Assembly (NCBI GenBank): GCA_036346405.1
Contig: CM070568.1
Location: 30,043,072-30,107,071, forward strand
Direction of reading: 5' to 3'
Length of the DNA: 64,000 nucleotides
Source: Phyllostachys edulis
Taxonomy: Eukaryota; Streptophyta; Magnoliopsida; Poales; Poaceae
In this document: positions 21,033 to 34,045 of the stretch, one piece after another
Position numbering within the stretch: position 1 is the stretch's first letter
Layout of the letters: every line of letters starts with the position of its first letter
Position numbers and translations under genes: made by a program
The notes under the pieces: model-generated
What the model was told of the DNA's origin: nothing
Seen by the model: only the letters and a program-made list of their open reading frames with translations
Database searches by the model: none

Positions 21033-23888
21033 ATGGCTGGCAAGACCATCTTCACCTCCCCCTGCATCCCATCGAAGCTTCCTCGAGCAAGACGCAGATC
21101 CCCCCACCAGAGCCCCCAAAGCCGCTGATCCAGGAATTGAAGTTGGCTGGCAAGAAGTGATGAAACATCGATGGTGGCGAGCAGCAGACCGTTGGGTCCC
21201 CCCCAGGCCTCCCACATCTCCTGCAGCCTCCTTCCTCTACAAAACAGCCGGCAGATGCTTCCGTTGTCTCTCGCGCAACCACAAAGTCTCCAATTGCCGG
21301 GACCCCATCCGGTGCTTCCTCTGCTCTGCCTCAGGCCATCGAGCAAAGGAGTGCCGGCGCAGGCTGCAACTTCCTTGCGCTCCTCCGTCTCGACTGCTAG
21401 CTCCCCTGCACCCCCCCTCCAGGCTGACACACACCAAGCTTTTTGCCCCGGCCATGTCTTTTCTCGGTGCTCCGGACACCCGTCCAGGGGAGGACTACTG
21501 TGTTGTCAATGGCTCCCCGCACCTCGACAGAGCCCGTCAGGAGTGGGAGGCCACCGCCCTTGTAGCTTGGGTGCTGCGGGGCGACGTCAGCGCCGACGAC
21601 AGAGTGGTGGCCGAGGCGGTCCGACGCCGCTTTGGTCTACCCCGAGAGGAAGTGGCTGTCTCTCTCCACCACCCGGAAGCCTTCCTCCTCAAGTTCATCA
21701 GCAAGCACACCAGGGACAGAGTCCGGGAGGCGAAGAAGTTCCATCACGAAGCCCTGGAGATCCACGTGCGACCTTAGAGGTCAGTGAGCCACGCTTTCGG
21801 AGCCGCGATGTTCTTCCGCGTGCGCCTCTGCTTGGAAGGTCTCCCGATGTTCGCTGGACTTCGGAAGTGGCAGAGCGTCTTGTGGGGAAGAAATGTTCCC
21901 TGCAAGCCTTTGAAGATGTTTCGGCAAGCAAGGAGGATACGCGCACCCTCAATCTCTGGGCCTGGACGTCCAACCCAAGCTCGCTCCCCAAGGTAACCTG
22001 GATCACCTTCATGCAGCGAGGTGAAGCTTCCAGTCGGCCTGCAGCGAGTTCTCGTGCCTTAGACAAATGGCGGCGAGGGCTCACCTACAGGGTCCTCATT
22101 CACCTTGACTTCATTGAGGACCATACCGCCGCTCCCCTTGACAACTTCCTGTCGGCAGCAGACGTCGTCCCGTACGAGCCTACAACAACTAGTCTCCCCT
22201 GGAACTTGGGGGCTTTGACGGCACGCCGGAAGCGAAGGACGGACCGAGCCACACCTCCCACCACCCTCTTCGGCAGGAGACAGAGGAGATAGAAGAACCC
22301 CCTGCTGAGGACAGCCGTTCCTCCCGCGGTCTTCGATGACCCCCCCCCCAGTCGTTCGGCCCACGACGACCACCCCTCCATCTTGACCCGAAGACACAAG
22401 AATAATGGCGGCAAATGACAATGACCAGGGACGCTACAACCGCAACAACTGTGGAGACTACAAGACCGACAACAAGGCGTCTTCAGCGCCATACTGCTCG
22501 GTCGGATCCGGAGTGTTCCCGTCGGGACACTACGGAGCGATGAGAACGGCGGCCGGCATCGGGCTTTGTCGCCCCGGAATCTGGCTGCCCCCCTCGGCTC
22601 CACTTCGCTGGGACCTGCCAGCCTTGCCCCCCCTACGCAGCCACTGGGGCAAGGTGCAGTCAGCACTGATCAAGCCCTCTAGGAGCTTTTTGCCTCCTAC
22701 GCCAATTCCCTACGGGCTGCTCTTCATGATTTCTTCAAGGATGGCCAATCCCAGACCGATGCCCCAACTCCTTCATTCGAGGAGGCGAGGGAAGCCTGGT
22801 TGCTCAAGGCGGAGGCCTACGTCAAGGCGGCTTCTGAGGCTGCCTCACAGCTCGGCCTCACTTCCGGTTCTACGATTGCCAAGAGGCCCAAGCCATCTTG
22901 GGCGTCCTTCAAGCAAGCAGTGGACCGCCTCATTGTACCTCCCTCCCCGCAGGCTGGTCCAGACCAAGAGTTCATCATCGACCACATCCTCCCGCTCCAG
23001 GCTAATACGGTGTCGGGCTCCCCCTTAGCCCCTTGTTTGGGGGCGTTCGGCGACCCTCCGCTCCAGGCTAATGTGGAGTTCGGCTCCCTTTCAGCCCCAA
23101 GTCTGGGTGTAGCTGCTGAGGTGCTGCCCGGTGCTCCTCAATCTCCGGATGAGCTGCTCTCCACGCCGGTTCTTGGGAGCTGGTCCGCAACCCCTAGTAA
23201 GAAGGCCATTCTTCCTGTCTGCTCAGCCCAGCCTCTCCCAGTCGCGCAAGGATCTGTTGGAGAGAGGCCCCCTGCCCTGGGTCTTCAGCCTGTCCCACCT
23301 TCAACAAGCCAAGCTTCAATGCCCTACCAGCTCGAGTCTCCCCTAGAAGAGCAGGGATCTGGTGAGAGGACCCCTAACTTGGGCTGGTCGCCTGTCCAGT
23401 CTCCTCCAAGGCAAGCCACAGCGCCTAGCCAACTCGAAGCCCTCAACCTGGCGCTGTTCTCCAAGCCGGCTCCGTCGATCCTTGCAGCCCCTACTGTGTC
23501 TCTTCGCCAATCAGCGTGGCTGCCCGTGCGGCAATGTCAGCTTCGAGCCAGTGCTCGCTTAGCGGTCAAGCGAAGGTCGTTCCATCTTTGCCCGGCCGGA
23601 GAGGCCCTTGCACACAAACTCGGCACCCTTCCAAAGGACCAACCGCTTACGGACGAGGCGCTCAAAGTCTACATGGATTCCTTCAAGGCCCCCCTCCCGC
23701 CAGACTCTATCGCCGCCCTCTCGGACCTCTTCAAGTTAGACTGTCATCTTACCGCGGCTGCAAACAACACCCTTGCAAAGCTGGGAGGTCAGTGCTCCTC
23801 TGAGGGCCTGGGCTCGGTGGTCCTGGCCCCCATGAGCACCCCTGGGGACTCGGCTCCTCTTCCGGGTGCCCTGGTGGAGGCGGCCTAG
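21033..23888 (+). pseudogene. LINE 1 ORF1 (nucleic-acid-binding protein), broken
   Basis: ORF1 of plant L1-like elements encodes an RNA-binding chaperone of the retrotransposition particle. Here the readable parts sit in three frames. Two CCHC knuckles, CFRCLSRNHKVSNC and CFLCSASGHRAKEC, lie at about 21255-21350. A segment with AFLLKFISKHTRDRV follows at 21660-21720, then TSEVAERLVGKKCSLQAF and NLWAWTSNPSSLPKVTWITF (about 21855-22010). The last open part (22800-23888) is rich in P/S/Q and contains repeated LQAN-type units, ending in SIAALSDLFKLD. Frameshifts occur near 21130, 21770 and 22300. The start at 21033 (MAGKTIFT) is the first plausible ATG but is uncertain. Confidence 0.65.
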
Positions 23889-24739
23889 TGAAGGGGTCTC
23901 CCAGCAGCTGCGGTTGGTTTAGTCTGGAACATGCTCAACACCCACACTACTCTGGCTACTTCTGCTTCACTTTCGCCCTCCTCTTTTGCTCTGCACTCTG
24001 TAAGTCTGTTGATGTTCCCGGTCGACTGGTCGTCTCGTCTGTCTGTTGTAGTGCTGGCTAGAGGGCGGGTCTCTTCCCAGGGCCCCCCAGCTTTTGCTTC
24101 TTTGTCGCCGTCTCTTTCGGCTCTGTACTTTGTTAGACTACTGCTCTTCAAGGTTGTAAGACTGCTGCTTCTCAAGGTTGTTCAGTATTTCAAGGATGCC
24201 ATGTTGCTTTCTCCTCTTCTGGTTTTTGCTCCGGTGCTTGGATGGATTTCTTCTCAGGGCCCCCCCTCTTTCCCTGCCCTAGCTTCTCTGCTTTGCGTTG
24301 GCGAGCGCGTTGTCCCCCTGAAGCTCCTTCTATGTAGCTGCTACTGTCGCTCGTCGTCGCCTTCGGTTTCTCAGTCTTCCCGGACCGGGACTAGTTCTGT
24401 TAGGCTCCCTTTTCCCTTCGCTGTTAGGCCTTTGGGTGCAGACCACTCTGATCATCTGTTTGCTGGCTAGGCAGCACAATAGAGGATGCAAGATCCCAAT
24501 TCAGGTGGCAGATCCTCGAAGCATAGGGACTTTCTACTGTGGAGCAGCTTCGTTTGTCTCCAGAGGTAGTCCAACACCCAATTCCACTCGTCAGCCCACT
24601 CCTTGGCTTGCACAAGACCTGACAGAAGACCTTCAGCCAGTGTCAACCCTTTGTACAGCTCTCTGCTATGCTCCTCTTTGTACCGTTTATGCTCAGGGCT
24701 TCTACTGGGCCATCCCCTCCTTGGCGGATCATACTTTCA

Positions 24740-27700
24740 ATGGCCAGCCTTAACCTCAGCATTATCTGTTGGAATGTGCGCGGGCTCAACACCCAGGCCA
24801 GGAAAGACTCAGTGCGTGAGACACTCATCTCCACAACTTGCCACCTCGCCTGCCTTCAGGAAACCAAGTTAAGCCAAGTTGACCAATGCCTTGTCGATTC
24901 CCTCGGGGGTTTCAACCTACGGAGCTTCGCCTTTAAACCAGCGGCGGGCACCAGGGGAGGGATCCTTCTCCTTTGGAATGAAGATTTCATTGAGATCACT
25001 AACGTGCACCAATCGTCTTACAACCTCTCGGCGTCTGTGACCTTAAAAGAGTGCAACTCGGCTTTCCGTCTAACTACAGTGTACGGTCCCTCCCGAAGCT
25101 CCAATAAGCGGGCCTTCCTCCAAGAAATCGTCTCCTCTAAACCGCCCCCGGGAACAAACTGGTTGATCCTGGGCGATTTCAACCTCATTTATCACGCTGC
25201 CGATAAAAGCAACACCAACTTCAATCCGCGACGCCTAGCTCAATTCCGCAACACTCTCAACACCTGCGAATTAAAAGAAATTCACCTTCAGAATAGAAAG
25301 TTTATTGGAGCAATGGCGCGAGTCCTACCCTAGTCGGGCCGATGTTGTTTTTTGCAACGAAGGATGGGACTCCCTCTTTGAGGATTTCTTTCTGCAGGCG
25401 CTGTCTTCCTCTATTTCTGATCACTGCCCCCTGCTGTTGTCCAACATCCGCAGCCCTCCTCGCCCCAGAACCTTCCGCTTCGAAAACTTCTGGATTGCGA
25501 TGCCAGGTTTCTTCGAGACAATCCAGAATTCCTGGGCGGCACAATTCTGTCACTGGGAGCCGATGCATCGTTTGAACCACAAGCTTTCTTCCACGGCATC
25601 AGCTCTTAAATCTTGGAGCCGCCATCTCTTCCCTCGCCCTAAGCTCCTCCTCCACATGACCTTAGAACTGATCCTCCGTCTTGACGTGGCGCAAGACTTC
25701 AGAGCGCTTTCGCCCCAGGAATCAGCCCTGAGGGCAAGTCTCAAGAAGAGAGTCATGGGGTTGGCAGTGATCAAACGCACCAGGAAGCGCCAATGCTCCC
25801 GCATTACCAACCTCAGAGAAAGTGACGCCAATACCAAGTTTTTCCACCTTAAAGCAAATGGTCGGAGACGCAAAAACCACATAAATAAGCTTCAAAATGG
25901 TCTGGGATGGGCGATCGCGCACACAGAGAAAGAGTCCTTAATCCATCAGCACTTCTAAGAAATGTTGGCCCCGCCCGCCGCTCGCAGCATGGACCTCAAC
26001 TGGGAGACCATCAACCTCCCACCGCTAGACCTCCATAGTCTTTAGGCTGTTTTCTGAGAGACAGAAGTTATATCTGCCTTAAACCAACTGCCAGGAGACA
26101 AAGCCCCAGGTCCAGAGGGCTTCACCATAAACTTCTATAAGTCCTGTTGGCAAATCATCAAGGCGGACGTAATGGCTATCTTCGATAGCTTTCACTCCCT
26201 CCGTTCGTCACATCTCCACCTTCTTAATACCGCTAACATTGTGCTAGTCCCAAAAAAGGAGGGGGCCGACAAAGTGCAGGACTTCAGGCCAATCAACCTC
26301 ATCCACGGTCTTGGGAAGTGGATTGCGAAAACGCTTGCGCTTCGGGTGTCGCCTTTCCTCAACACCTTGGTCTCCCAAGCTCAGAGCGCCTTTATCAAGA
26401 CCAGGAGCATCCACGATAACTTCATCTATGTCCGGAACTTGATCAGAAGACTTCACCTCTCTAACACCCCCACGCTCTTCCTCAAGCTTGACATTGCAAA
26501 GGCCTTCGACTCAGTTCGTTGGGACTACCTCCTTGACCTTCTTCAGGAAAAAGGTTTCCCCCACAGATGGACTAATTGGATAGCTGCCCTTCTTAGCTCG
26601 GCCTCGTCCAGAGTTCTTCTCAATGGTATCCCTAGCATGGCGATCAATCACAGTAGAGGTTTGAGGCAGGGGGACCCACTGTCGCCTTTCCTCTTCATTC
26701 TGGCGATTGACCCCCTTCAACGTTTGCTGGAGTTGGCAACAGATATGGGATTCCTGGCTCACTCGAGGACCACTTCGCCTCTCTTAGAACCTCCATTTAT
26801 GCGGATGATGCGGCTATTTTCATCAATCCATACGACTCTGAACTTCAAACGACCACCCAGATTATCCGCAACTTTGGAGAAGCCTCAGGCCTCCGCACCA
26901 ACCTTCAAAAAAGCACGGTTCTCCCGATTCGTTGCGATCACTTAGACCTGAACTCCATCCTTCAAGACTTCCCAGTAATCCGAGCGTCCTTCCTGACCAA
27001 ATACCTAGGTTTGCCGCTCACCCATAAAAGATTGCGCAGAGTGGACTTTCAGCCCCTTCTCGACAAAGTGGCAAGCAGACTAGCAGGCTGGCAGGAGCGC
27101 TTCTTGACCCCGGCAGGGCAAGTCACTCTGGTCAAATCTGTCCTCTCCTCAATCCCTATTTACTACCTCACGGTCTTCCACATCCCCAAGTCAGTTCTCT
27201 GCGCTCTTGACCGTCTTAGACGTCGCTTCCTCTAGGCGGGCTACGAAAGCTTCTCGGGGGGCAAGTGCAAAATCAATTGGGCATCGGTGTGTCGCCCGAC
27301 CAAGCTTGGTGGTGCAGGTATACTCAATCTTTCTAAATTCTCCGTGGCCTTCGTCTCGGATGGCAATGGCGGCGATGGAAGGCCCTTCCAAACCTCGGTG
27401 GAACGAAAATTCCTCAGATCGAAGGGGACCATGACCTCTTTCTTGGCTGAAGAACGAGATTTCCCTCGGGGATGGTCAAACAGCTTCCTTCTGGTACTTG
27501 GCCTGGCTCAGCGGGGAGGACCCTAAAGCTCTGGCCCCTTTGATTTTTGGAATTTCCAAAAGGAGAAACAAGACAGTGGCCTCAGGCCTTCAAAATGGTC
27601 GTTGGGTGCATGACATCAACATTCAGGGGGGCCTATCAGTCGACCACATTCACCAGTTTGTGGGACTCTGGGTCAAAATCAACCGAATTCACCCGGATCT

Positions 27701-28292
27701 CGACTCCCAAGACGAGATTGTTTGGAAATTAACCCCGAACGGTATCTACTCCTCCAAGTCCACCTACGCTTTGCTTTTCCTAGGATCTATACGGACTAAC
27801 TTCCAATCCCTCATTTGGAAATCCCACGCCCCCCCAAAGTGCAAATTCTTCGCTTAGCTAGCAATTCAAAACAAGCTTTGGACCACAGATAGACTAGAAG
27901 TGCGTGGGTGGCCGAACCAGCATCTCTGCCCCCTCTGCAGACACACTCCGGAATCGGTCCTCCACCTTTTTGCGCTCTGTCGCTTCTCCTCTAGAATTTG
28001 GAAGCAGATGGCAGACTAGCTAGGTTTTGCGAGTCTACAGCCTTCCGCTTGGCCCCCTTGCATGAGCATCCTGGATTGGTGGTCCAACGTTGCGGAGAGG
28101 AAAGGATCCCCTGCGAAGGCCACAAGAACGACCCTTATCCTGATCACGTGGGTGCTTTGGAAAGAACGTAATGCGAGAATTTTCAACAACAAAGTGACAA
28201 CTCCTCAGCAAATCTTAGTGCAGATTAAGGAGGAGGGTAGATCTTGGTCCCTCGCGGGGGCCAAGAGTTTGGAGCTTTTTAATCCCCTGTAA
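24740..28292 (+). pseudogene. LINE 1 ORF2 (endonuclease-RT), broken
   Basis: ORF2 normally nicks target DNA and reverse-transcribes the element RNA. The ATG at 24740 opens an AP-endonuclease-like domain with ICWNVRGLN (W11, N12), CLQETK (about 38-43), VYGPS, LGDFNLI and, after a frameshift near 25305-25320, SDHCPLLL. RT motifs follow: DFRPINLIHGLGKWIAK, LFLKLDIAKAFDSVRWDYL, GLRQGDPLSPFLFIL, then YADD at 26798-26809 in another frame. The zinc-binding region has CPLCRHTPESVLHLFALC (about 27927-27980), and the frame ends LFNPL at 28292. In-frame stops include one at 27233-27235, where LINEs usually have Trp, and ones after 25950. It is not functional. Confidence 0.85.
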
Positions 28293-28377
28293 TTTAGCCT
28301 ATACTGAATTCCTTGTCTCTTAACTCTTCTTTATTAATTTAAACGGGCAAATCTCCTGCCGGTTTCCTTAAAAAAAA

Positions 28378-28391
28378 AGATCATGTATTTT
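28378..28391. repeat. Target-site duplication of LINE 1, right copy
   Basis: AGATCATGTATTTT, identical to 20421-20434, directly follows the A tail. The first A may belong to either the tail or the duplication. Confidence 0.85.
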
Positions 28392-28636
28392 GCACACTCT
28401 CTCTCTCTACGAAACGGGGCCGGCAACTTAAAAAGAATTGTGCCGGAACAAGCCTTGGCGCGGGTGCTAGCAAAATTGGTTTGGTTTTTGCTGGTACCAA
28501 GCATGTCACATACGCTTGGTACAGTACCAAGCACTACACCCTAGCCCGTTTGAGGCCCACGTAGCATAGATAGTGTCATACTGAGGTTTATCTACATATA
28601 AATCTTAGTGTAAAAATTCGTTCCAGCCCTTAAGTT

Positions 28637-28882
28637 TGTTAAATCGTAGAGTACATCGGTAGAATCTCCAGAACAAATGATATGTAAAATAACAAGAACA
28701 ATCTTCAGTAAAAAAAAAAGAAGAACAATCACATAATTGAGAGACACAGTATAGAGGAGAACCAATATGTTTATTCATCTATGTATGTGTTGTACATAGG
28801 GTCCTCATATATATAGCCCATGGGGGTGAAAGTCCTCCAGGGGCGGTTTAGTCTTTTGTCCATACAATTAGATTTCGTAACA
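28637..28882 (-). repeat. Copia 3' LTR (246 bp)
   Basis: On the minus strand it starts TGTTACGAAATC and ends TTTAACA. It matches 47046-47263 along its length but carries an extra stretch of roughly 28 bp around an A-rich run (near 28710). A TATA-like ATATATATAG lies near 28811-28820. Directly inside it is the purine tract of the element. Confidence 0.9.
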
Positions 28883-29214
28883 CTCACCCTTTGGCAATAG
28901 ACAATGATATGCAAATGTCTCATCAAAAACTCATTCCAAAAACCCATAGGGAAAAAAAGGAATGGAGAAAAGAGTACATTACATTCGTAAGTTGCATTAC
29001 ACTTGTTGCCTCATTAAAAACCTTCATGTGAGAAAACTTCAGAAAAAACCCACAAAGGAAAAGAGTATAATGTTTAATCTTCGGGATCCAATCTTCAAGG
29101 TTTTGGATAAATCATCAGGATTTGATAAGGGTTATGATCCAGGGATTTACTCCTCTTGATCTCTGTAACTCTTTAAACCGTCTTATTCCAATACCATGAA
29201 TTAATGCATCTTTG

Positions 29215-30200
29215 GAAACTAGATGTAGGCAAAGATTTAGTGAATAAATCAACTAGATTTTCACAAGACTTTGTTTGCATGATCTTTACCTCACTATTCT
29301 TCTAGATTTCACGACGATAAAAAATTTAGGAGCAATGTGCTTCGTGATATTACTCTTAACATAACTCATTTGCATTTGTGTAATACAAACAACATTATCT
29401 TCATAGATAATTAGGGGGGGTTAGTGGTATTAATGCCACAATACTTCTGGATGTGGTTAATCACACGTCTGAGCCAAACATATTCAAGTGAGGCTTCATA
29501 TAGTGCTATAATCTTTGAGTGGTTGGTAGAAGTAGCTACCAGGATCTACTTAGATGACCGCCAAGGGATGGCTGTACCAACATAAAGTAATATAAGTCTA
29601 TTATGGATTTTGCACTATCAAGATTTGACAGATAGTCGGCATATCTTCACGATTTAGTAATGATCATCAGGATTTATGCATGATCTTCATGATCCTAGCA
29701 TTGTCGACCAAATGGATCTAAAGTGGTAAAACCTTCAAGGTGAATTTAAGCAATAATCATTGTATCAACACTTTCTAGGTTTGACTAAGATATTCAAAAT
29801 CTCAAGTATGATGATCAATGTTTATCATGCTCCCCCTACAGACATCTTCCGGTGTAGTCTTGTTGCTCTAATGCCTTCCATATAGTTTTCGAAAATGAAT
29901 TCAGGCAAGTATATTGTGATCAAATCAACTAGATTATCACAATGCAGAGTCTTACATACAAATATCTTACTACTCATATGGAGATTTTAGGATAAATAAT
30001 ATCCGGGAGTAACATGTTTAACTTATCAAATACTACTATTTGATTGTGCAACACAAGTAGATTATCCTTACAGAGAATATAGGGCAATACTAGTTGCAAA
30101 GTCGTATGTCTTCCGGATACAATTTATCAAAACCTTTCAGGGTCTTAATATTTTGTAACTATCTTTGGGTGGTTAAAGTTACAACAAATAGTTTATTCTG
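29215..30200 (-). pseudogene. Copia RNase H remnants, C-terminus duplicated
   Basis: Minus-strand translation near 29215-29600 gives, across frameshifts, words of copia RNase H: ALYEASLEYVWLRRVINHI, YEDNVVCITQM, NITKHIAPKFFY and ENLVDLFTKSLPTS. A second, more diverged copy of the C-terminal part lies about 676 bp upstream in the element (NLVD near 29925, YLPEFIFENYMEGIRATR near 29860-29905, then a stop after SVGGA). The two copies share the string CAACTAGATT on the plus strand at 29250 and 29926. Together they show a partial tandem duplication near the pol terminus. The stretch 30200-31486 continues as unreadable copia-derived DNA. Confidence 0.7.
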
Positions 30201-32063
30201 CAAAACTATAAAGTATGTTTGTACCACTCTAGAGTAAAATATAACCAGTCTTAGTTTTGACGTTTAGGGGATTAATTGCTAGTATCACCAATATATGTCC
30301 TACATTCATGGTACTAGAGGAAAACACCACTCTACTAACTTTTGGTGGAAGATGCACTTTATAAGTGCTTATGTGACGCACTTCTGGTCTTTAGGTTCCT
30401 CATTACATTCTTTTGGGTCTTCATGGGTCCTTATCTACTTCTAGGGATCATATGCTCATTGGTGTGATTAAAAGATTGACCAATAAGATAATTTTCCTTC
30501 ATAGAGATGCTCTTACTATATGTAAAAGGCTGTTGGGTATGAGTTTTATATATATTGTGATTTTGTTTCCTATCTTACTAGAAAATTTGAGTCCTTCGAG
30601 GATCTCATTAAGAATTTTCAGAATCCATTGACTGCATATTTTATTTTATTTGTTCATGCCATTTGCTATAATTATTATGCAACAAGACATTATACCATTC
30701 ATAATAGGAGAGTAACGGTCTCTACAGGACCTTTGAACGATAGCTTTCACCACTTCATTATATTCATAACGACTCATGAAGTCTGAACTACCTGATCCCA
30801 ATACTTTTATTTAGCTATTATGGTTCAGCCTCATATGCTTTCATTATGTGACCCGATATGAACGCTTCAAGCGCTTGGCCATAGGCTTTGGTTTTAGATC
30901 CGTATTCTCATAAGAGAAACTTTAGCAATTGTAGAGGCAAAGTGATTGTCGATATCTTTTCTCCTATATCCTCCAAACTGAGGCTATCACAGTGTTAACC
31001 AGACCTATGCCATTCCCCAAATAAAAGATTCTTGATCGTTCCGCATTCTCAGCATTGTAATATATGCACATCAAGTTGTTGGGGCTTTCATCCTCATGAT
31101 GAACTTCATGGGGTATTTCACCTTCAAGGTGAGTTTTCTTCAAGAGAGTTAAAGGAGTGATTAATAATTGTTTTGACTAGTGTCATTAGATCTTAGACCC
31201 GTAGGCATCCCCAAAAAATTTTACATGAAGAACCAATAAGTCAATTTCACAGAGATGGATATACTTTTCAACCCAGGGTATTCCACTCTTAGTGATGTAT
31301 TTACTGCAAGTAAACACTGTGATAACTCTTCTATAATTGGAAAATATCTGGCAAGCTCCCCACTTCTAGCGCACTAAAGCATAAACTAAACCTTAAGTTT
31401 AGCTTGACTAGTGCATATATCTTAGTACTAAAGATCTTTTCCTTATGAAAAATTCAACGACATTCGAACTTTTGGTCATTTCTCTCCCCCTTGTAACGTC
31501 CTAAAATTTGGCTTTTAAAAAATGTTTTGAGTAGTTTAGGTCCTTGGAAAATTTCACCAATTTTATTTGAATTAATAAAGCTTAATTGGGAATTTTCTAA
31601 ATTAAAAATATTTAATTTGACTAATCTAAACATCAATTTAAATAAAAACAGTTTTACTTGGGTTCCTTGTGCTCCAAGGAATTTTTGTGTATTTTCTTGG
31701 TTTTTTGGGAATTTATTTGGTCTCATTTGAATTTCCATTCTTTTTCTTAAATCGACAATTCAATTATATTTCCTTTTCCCTCCGTGGGCCGAATTGGATC
31801 AGCCCACCACGCCTCCTCTCTCATCCGGCCTAGCCCATCAGCCTTTCCCACCTCCCTCTGGCCCGATCGCCTCCCAGCAGCAAAACCCTGGTGGGCCAGC
31901 CTCCTCCACCCAGCTTATTCCGCCACGCCACCAGCCTACCTCCGCGCTGAAGCCCTAGCGCGCCCAGGCCCCACCTGCCAGCTGCCACCGTCGCTCTAGC
32001 ACATGCAAGTCATGTAGCCGCGCTGCCACTCTGGGCGTCCGTGCCCTAGCCGCTTCTCGAGGC

Positions 32064-32071
32064 TATAAATA
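32064..32071 (+). promoter_or_regulatory. TATA box of the gypsy 5' LTR
   Basis: TATAAATA within GGCTATAAATAGCCCC, conserved at 40714-40721 in the 3' LTR. It marks the probable transcription start region, placing some 2.7 kb of R-U5 leader downstream within the LTR. Confidence 0.65.
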
Positions 32072-34045
32072 GCCCCAGTGAACCTCGATCCGCGCTCATC
32101 TCGGTGTGTCGCTCCCCTTGCCCTCACGCTGCTGCTGGAGGCGTTGCCGTCACGCCATGTGAGCTCACCAGAGTTGGACCGAGCTGCCATCACCATTGAT
32201 GGAGCTTGGAGTTCCTCGTTTCCGCCGTCCGGTGCCTCTCTGTCCTCACCGGTGGCACCTTCGAGATCCCTGTGCCACCCTTGTCCCAGATCCGTGCTCG
32301 CCGCCGTCGAGCCACCACCGGAGCACCGTTCCTCTTCAACCCGAAGCACTGTCGCCTCGGTTTACTCCACCGCCCTTAGGCTTTTAGCCGCGCTTGCTCT
32401 TGCCCGACCCCATTGGAGCCACCGCGCTTAGCACCGCCTCCGCCCATCGACATCGCCGGAGACGCCGCACCGGTGAGTCCCCGTGTCGCCTTACGCTCGA
32501 TGCCGGTGCATCTTCTTCCTCCCATCGGTGCCACGCCACCCGCCTTGTCACCGCCACCTCACCCATGTCATTTGCCACCTTGCACGCCACGTAGTCACCG
32601 CAGCCACCTAAGTCGCCTATGTGTCCCCCTAGCCTTAAACCGAAAACCAAAACCATGTAGACTCGGTTCACCTTGAACCAAGCCTATGACCCGTGGACCC
32701 CGCTTGCCATTGCCCTGTTCCATGGACTTGTCCTACCATGGACCTTTGACCCAAACCCGTGGACTTGGTCTACAGACTAAAGGCCCACTTGTCATTCCCT
32801 TAAACCCTTTTCTGGAATTCTTTTTAATTCTAGAAATCCATAAATCCAGTGGGTCCCACCTATCATCCACTCACCTTTTTCCAGAATTTTCGAAAAAATT
32901 TAATTGAGGAATATTCTGTCGGTCCCACATGTCAGTTTCTCTCTCCCTTTTCCTTTTTCATCATTTCATGTGAATTCCAAACTTCCGAGAGTCTGTTCTC
33001 CTTCGTACGAACTCCAATTGAACCCATTCAAGTTTTCAAATTCATCTAAATTCATTATCTATCTTCCAGTACCATTCAATTTTAATTTGGAGTTTATTTT
33101 ATTTGTCTTTTTGAATTTTGTTTGTTTTGCACTTTCTTTCTTGTTAGACGTTGAAGTCCCGGAATTATCTGAAGGAGTTGAAGGTCAAGAAAGTAGAAGA
33201 TTGAAGAGAAAATAAGATCATCATTGCTATAGCAAGGCAAGTTGTACCTTTGATCATATTGAATTTCTAAAATTATTTTGATTTAAATTATTGCATTTAC
33301 TTTAAGTATTTATTTAAATGCTTTTGGGTTTAGTTATTAATTCAATTTGTTATATCTACCTTGTCTATTGTTATGTCATAATCTTTTGTCACCCTAGATT
33401 GGTTCATTATTTAGTTGGTATTATCGTAGCACCTACATGGGTTGGTTAGATACGAGTAGATTGCTTAGCCATGCCACGAGTCATCATTTCATGTGAGTTG
33501 CAATTATGAATCTAACTAAGTGATTATGGAACTTTGTGATAAAACTGTGTGGACTGTGTGTCATTACTCATTGGTGGTATGTGTTGCACCTAATCAACAG
33601 GGTGGGAAATGATTTAGACTGAGGTAAGTGGTGGATACTGTGTGAATTGGTGGAGTGGTGTAAATGGGAATGATAATCTGTGTGGTATAGTTAGAAATTA
33701 GAAGTCTTGCCTTGGTCAATTAAGGACTTAACTTTGTGCGCTATTGAACTGACTCTTACTATACGACCACATGCCTGTTATGGGACGGGTCTAACTTAGT
33801 AAGTTATAGATTCTTGACATTGATTACTCAGATAGTAGGTTAGGCTGTGTGAAAGGGTGGAGGTGTGTACTACATGGTAGTCGCATCGTGGGACGGTTCG
33901 CTGCTTCCCTGTCCAACAGTGTGTGTTATGACAAAGCACTGTGTTTGGGTTGGTATGACGGTAAAGCACATCGGGAGTGTCAATGTTTGATATGAAGTTT
34001 GTGAAAGGTTTTGTTGTGATCATCTCTGATCCAGTTGATTGCATC

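Larger units (their letters stand above)
20435..28377 (+). mobile_element. LINE (L1-like), full length, inactive
   Basis: A 7.9-kb non-LTR retrotransposon delimited by the 14-bp duplications at 20421-20434 and 28378-28391 and ending in a nine-A tail. It has a C-rich 5' end (CCCCCCCCCCGCCCC near 20451), an ORF1 region with two CCHC knuckles (21033-23888), an 850-bp inter-ORF spacer, ORF2 with endonuclease, RT and zinc-binding regions (24740-28292), and a short 3' UTR. GC content is much higher than in the flanks. Multiple frameshifts and stops in both ORFs make it inactive. The long inter-ORF spacer distinguishes it from the second LINE at 49190-55525, whose ORFs overlap. Confidence 0.9.

Noticed and set aside
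20394..21128. A 244-codon open frame starting at the LINE 5' end
   Set aside because: It begins upstream of the target-site duplication and crosses the element boundary; the product is mostly P/S-rich low-complexity sequence. Only the part from about 21033 was kept as a possible ORF1 start.
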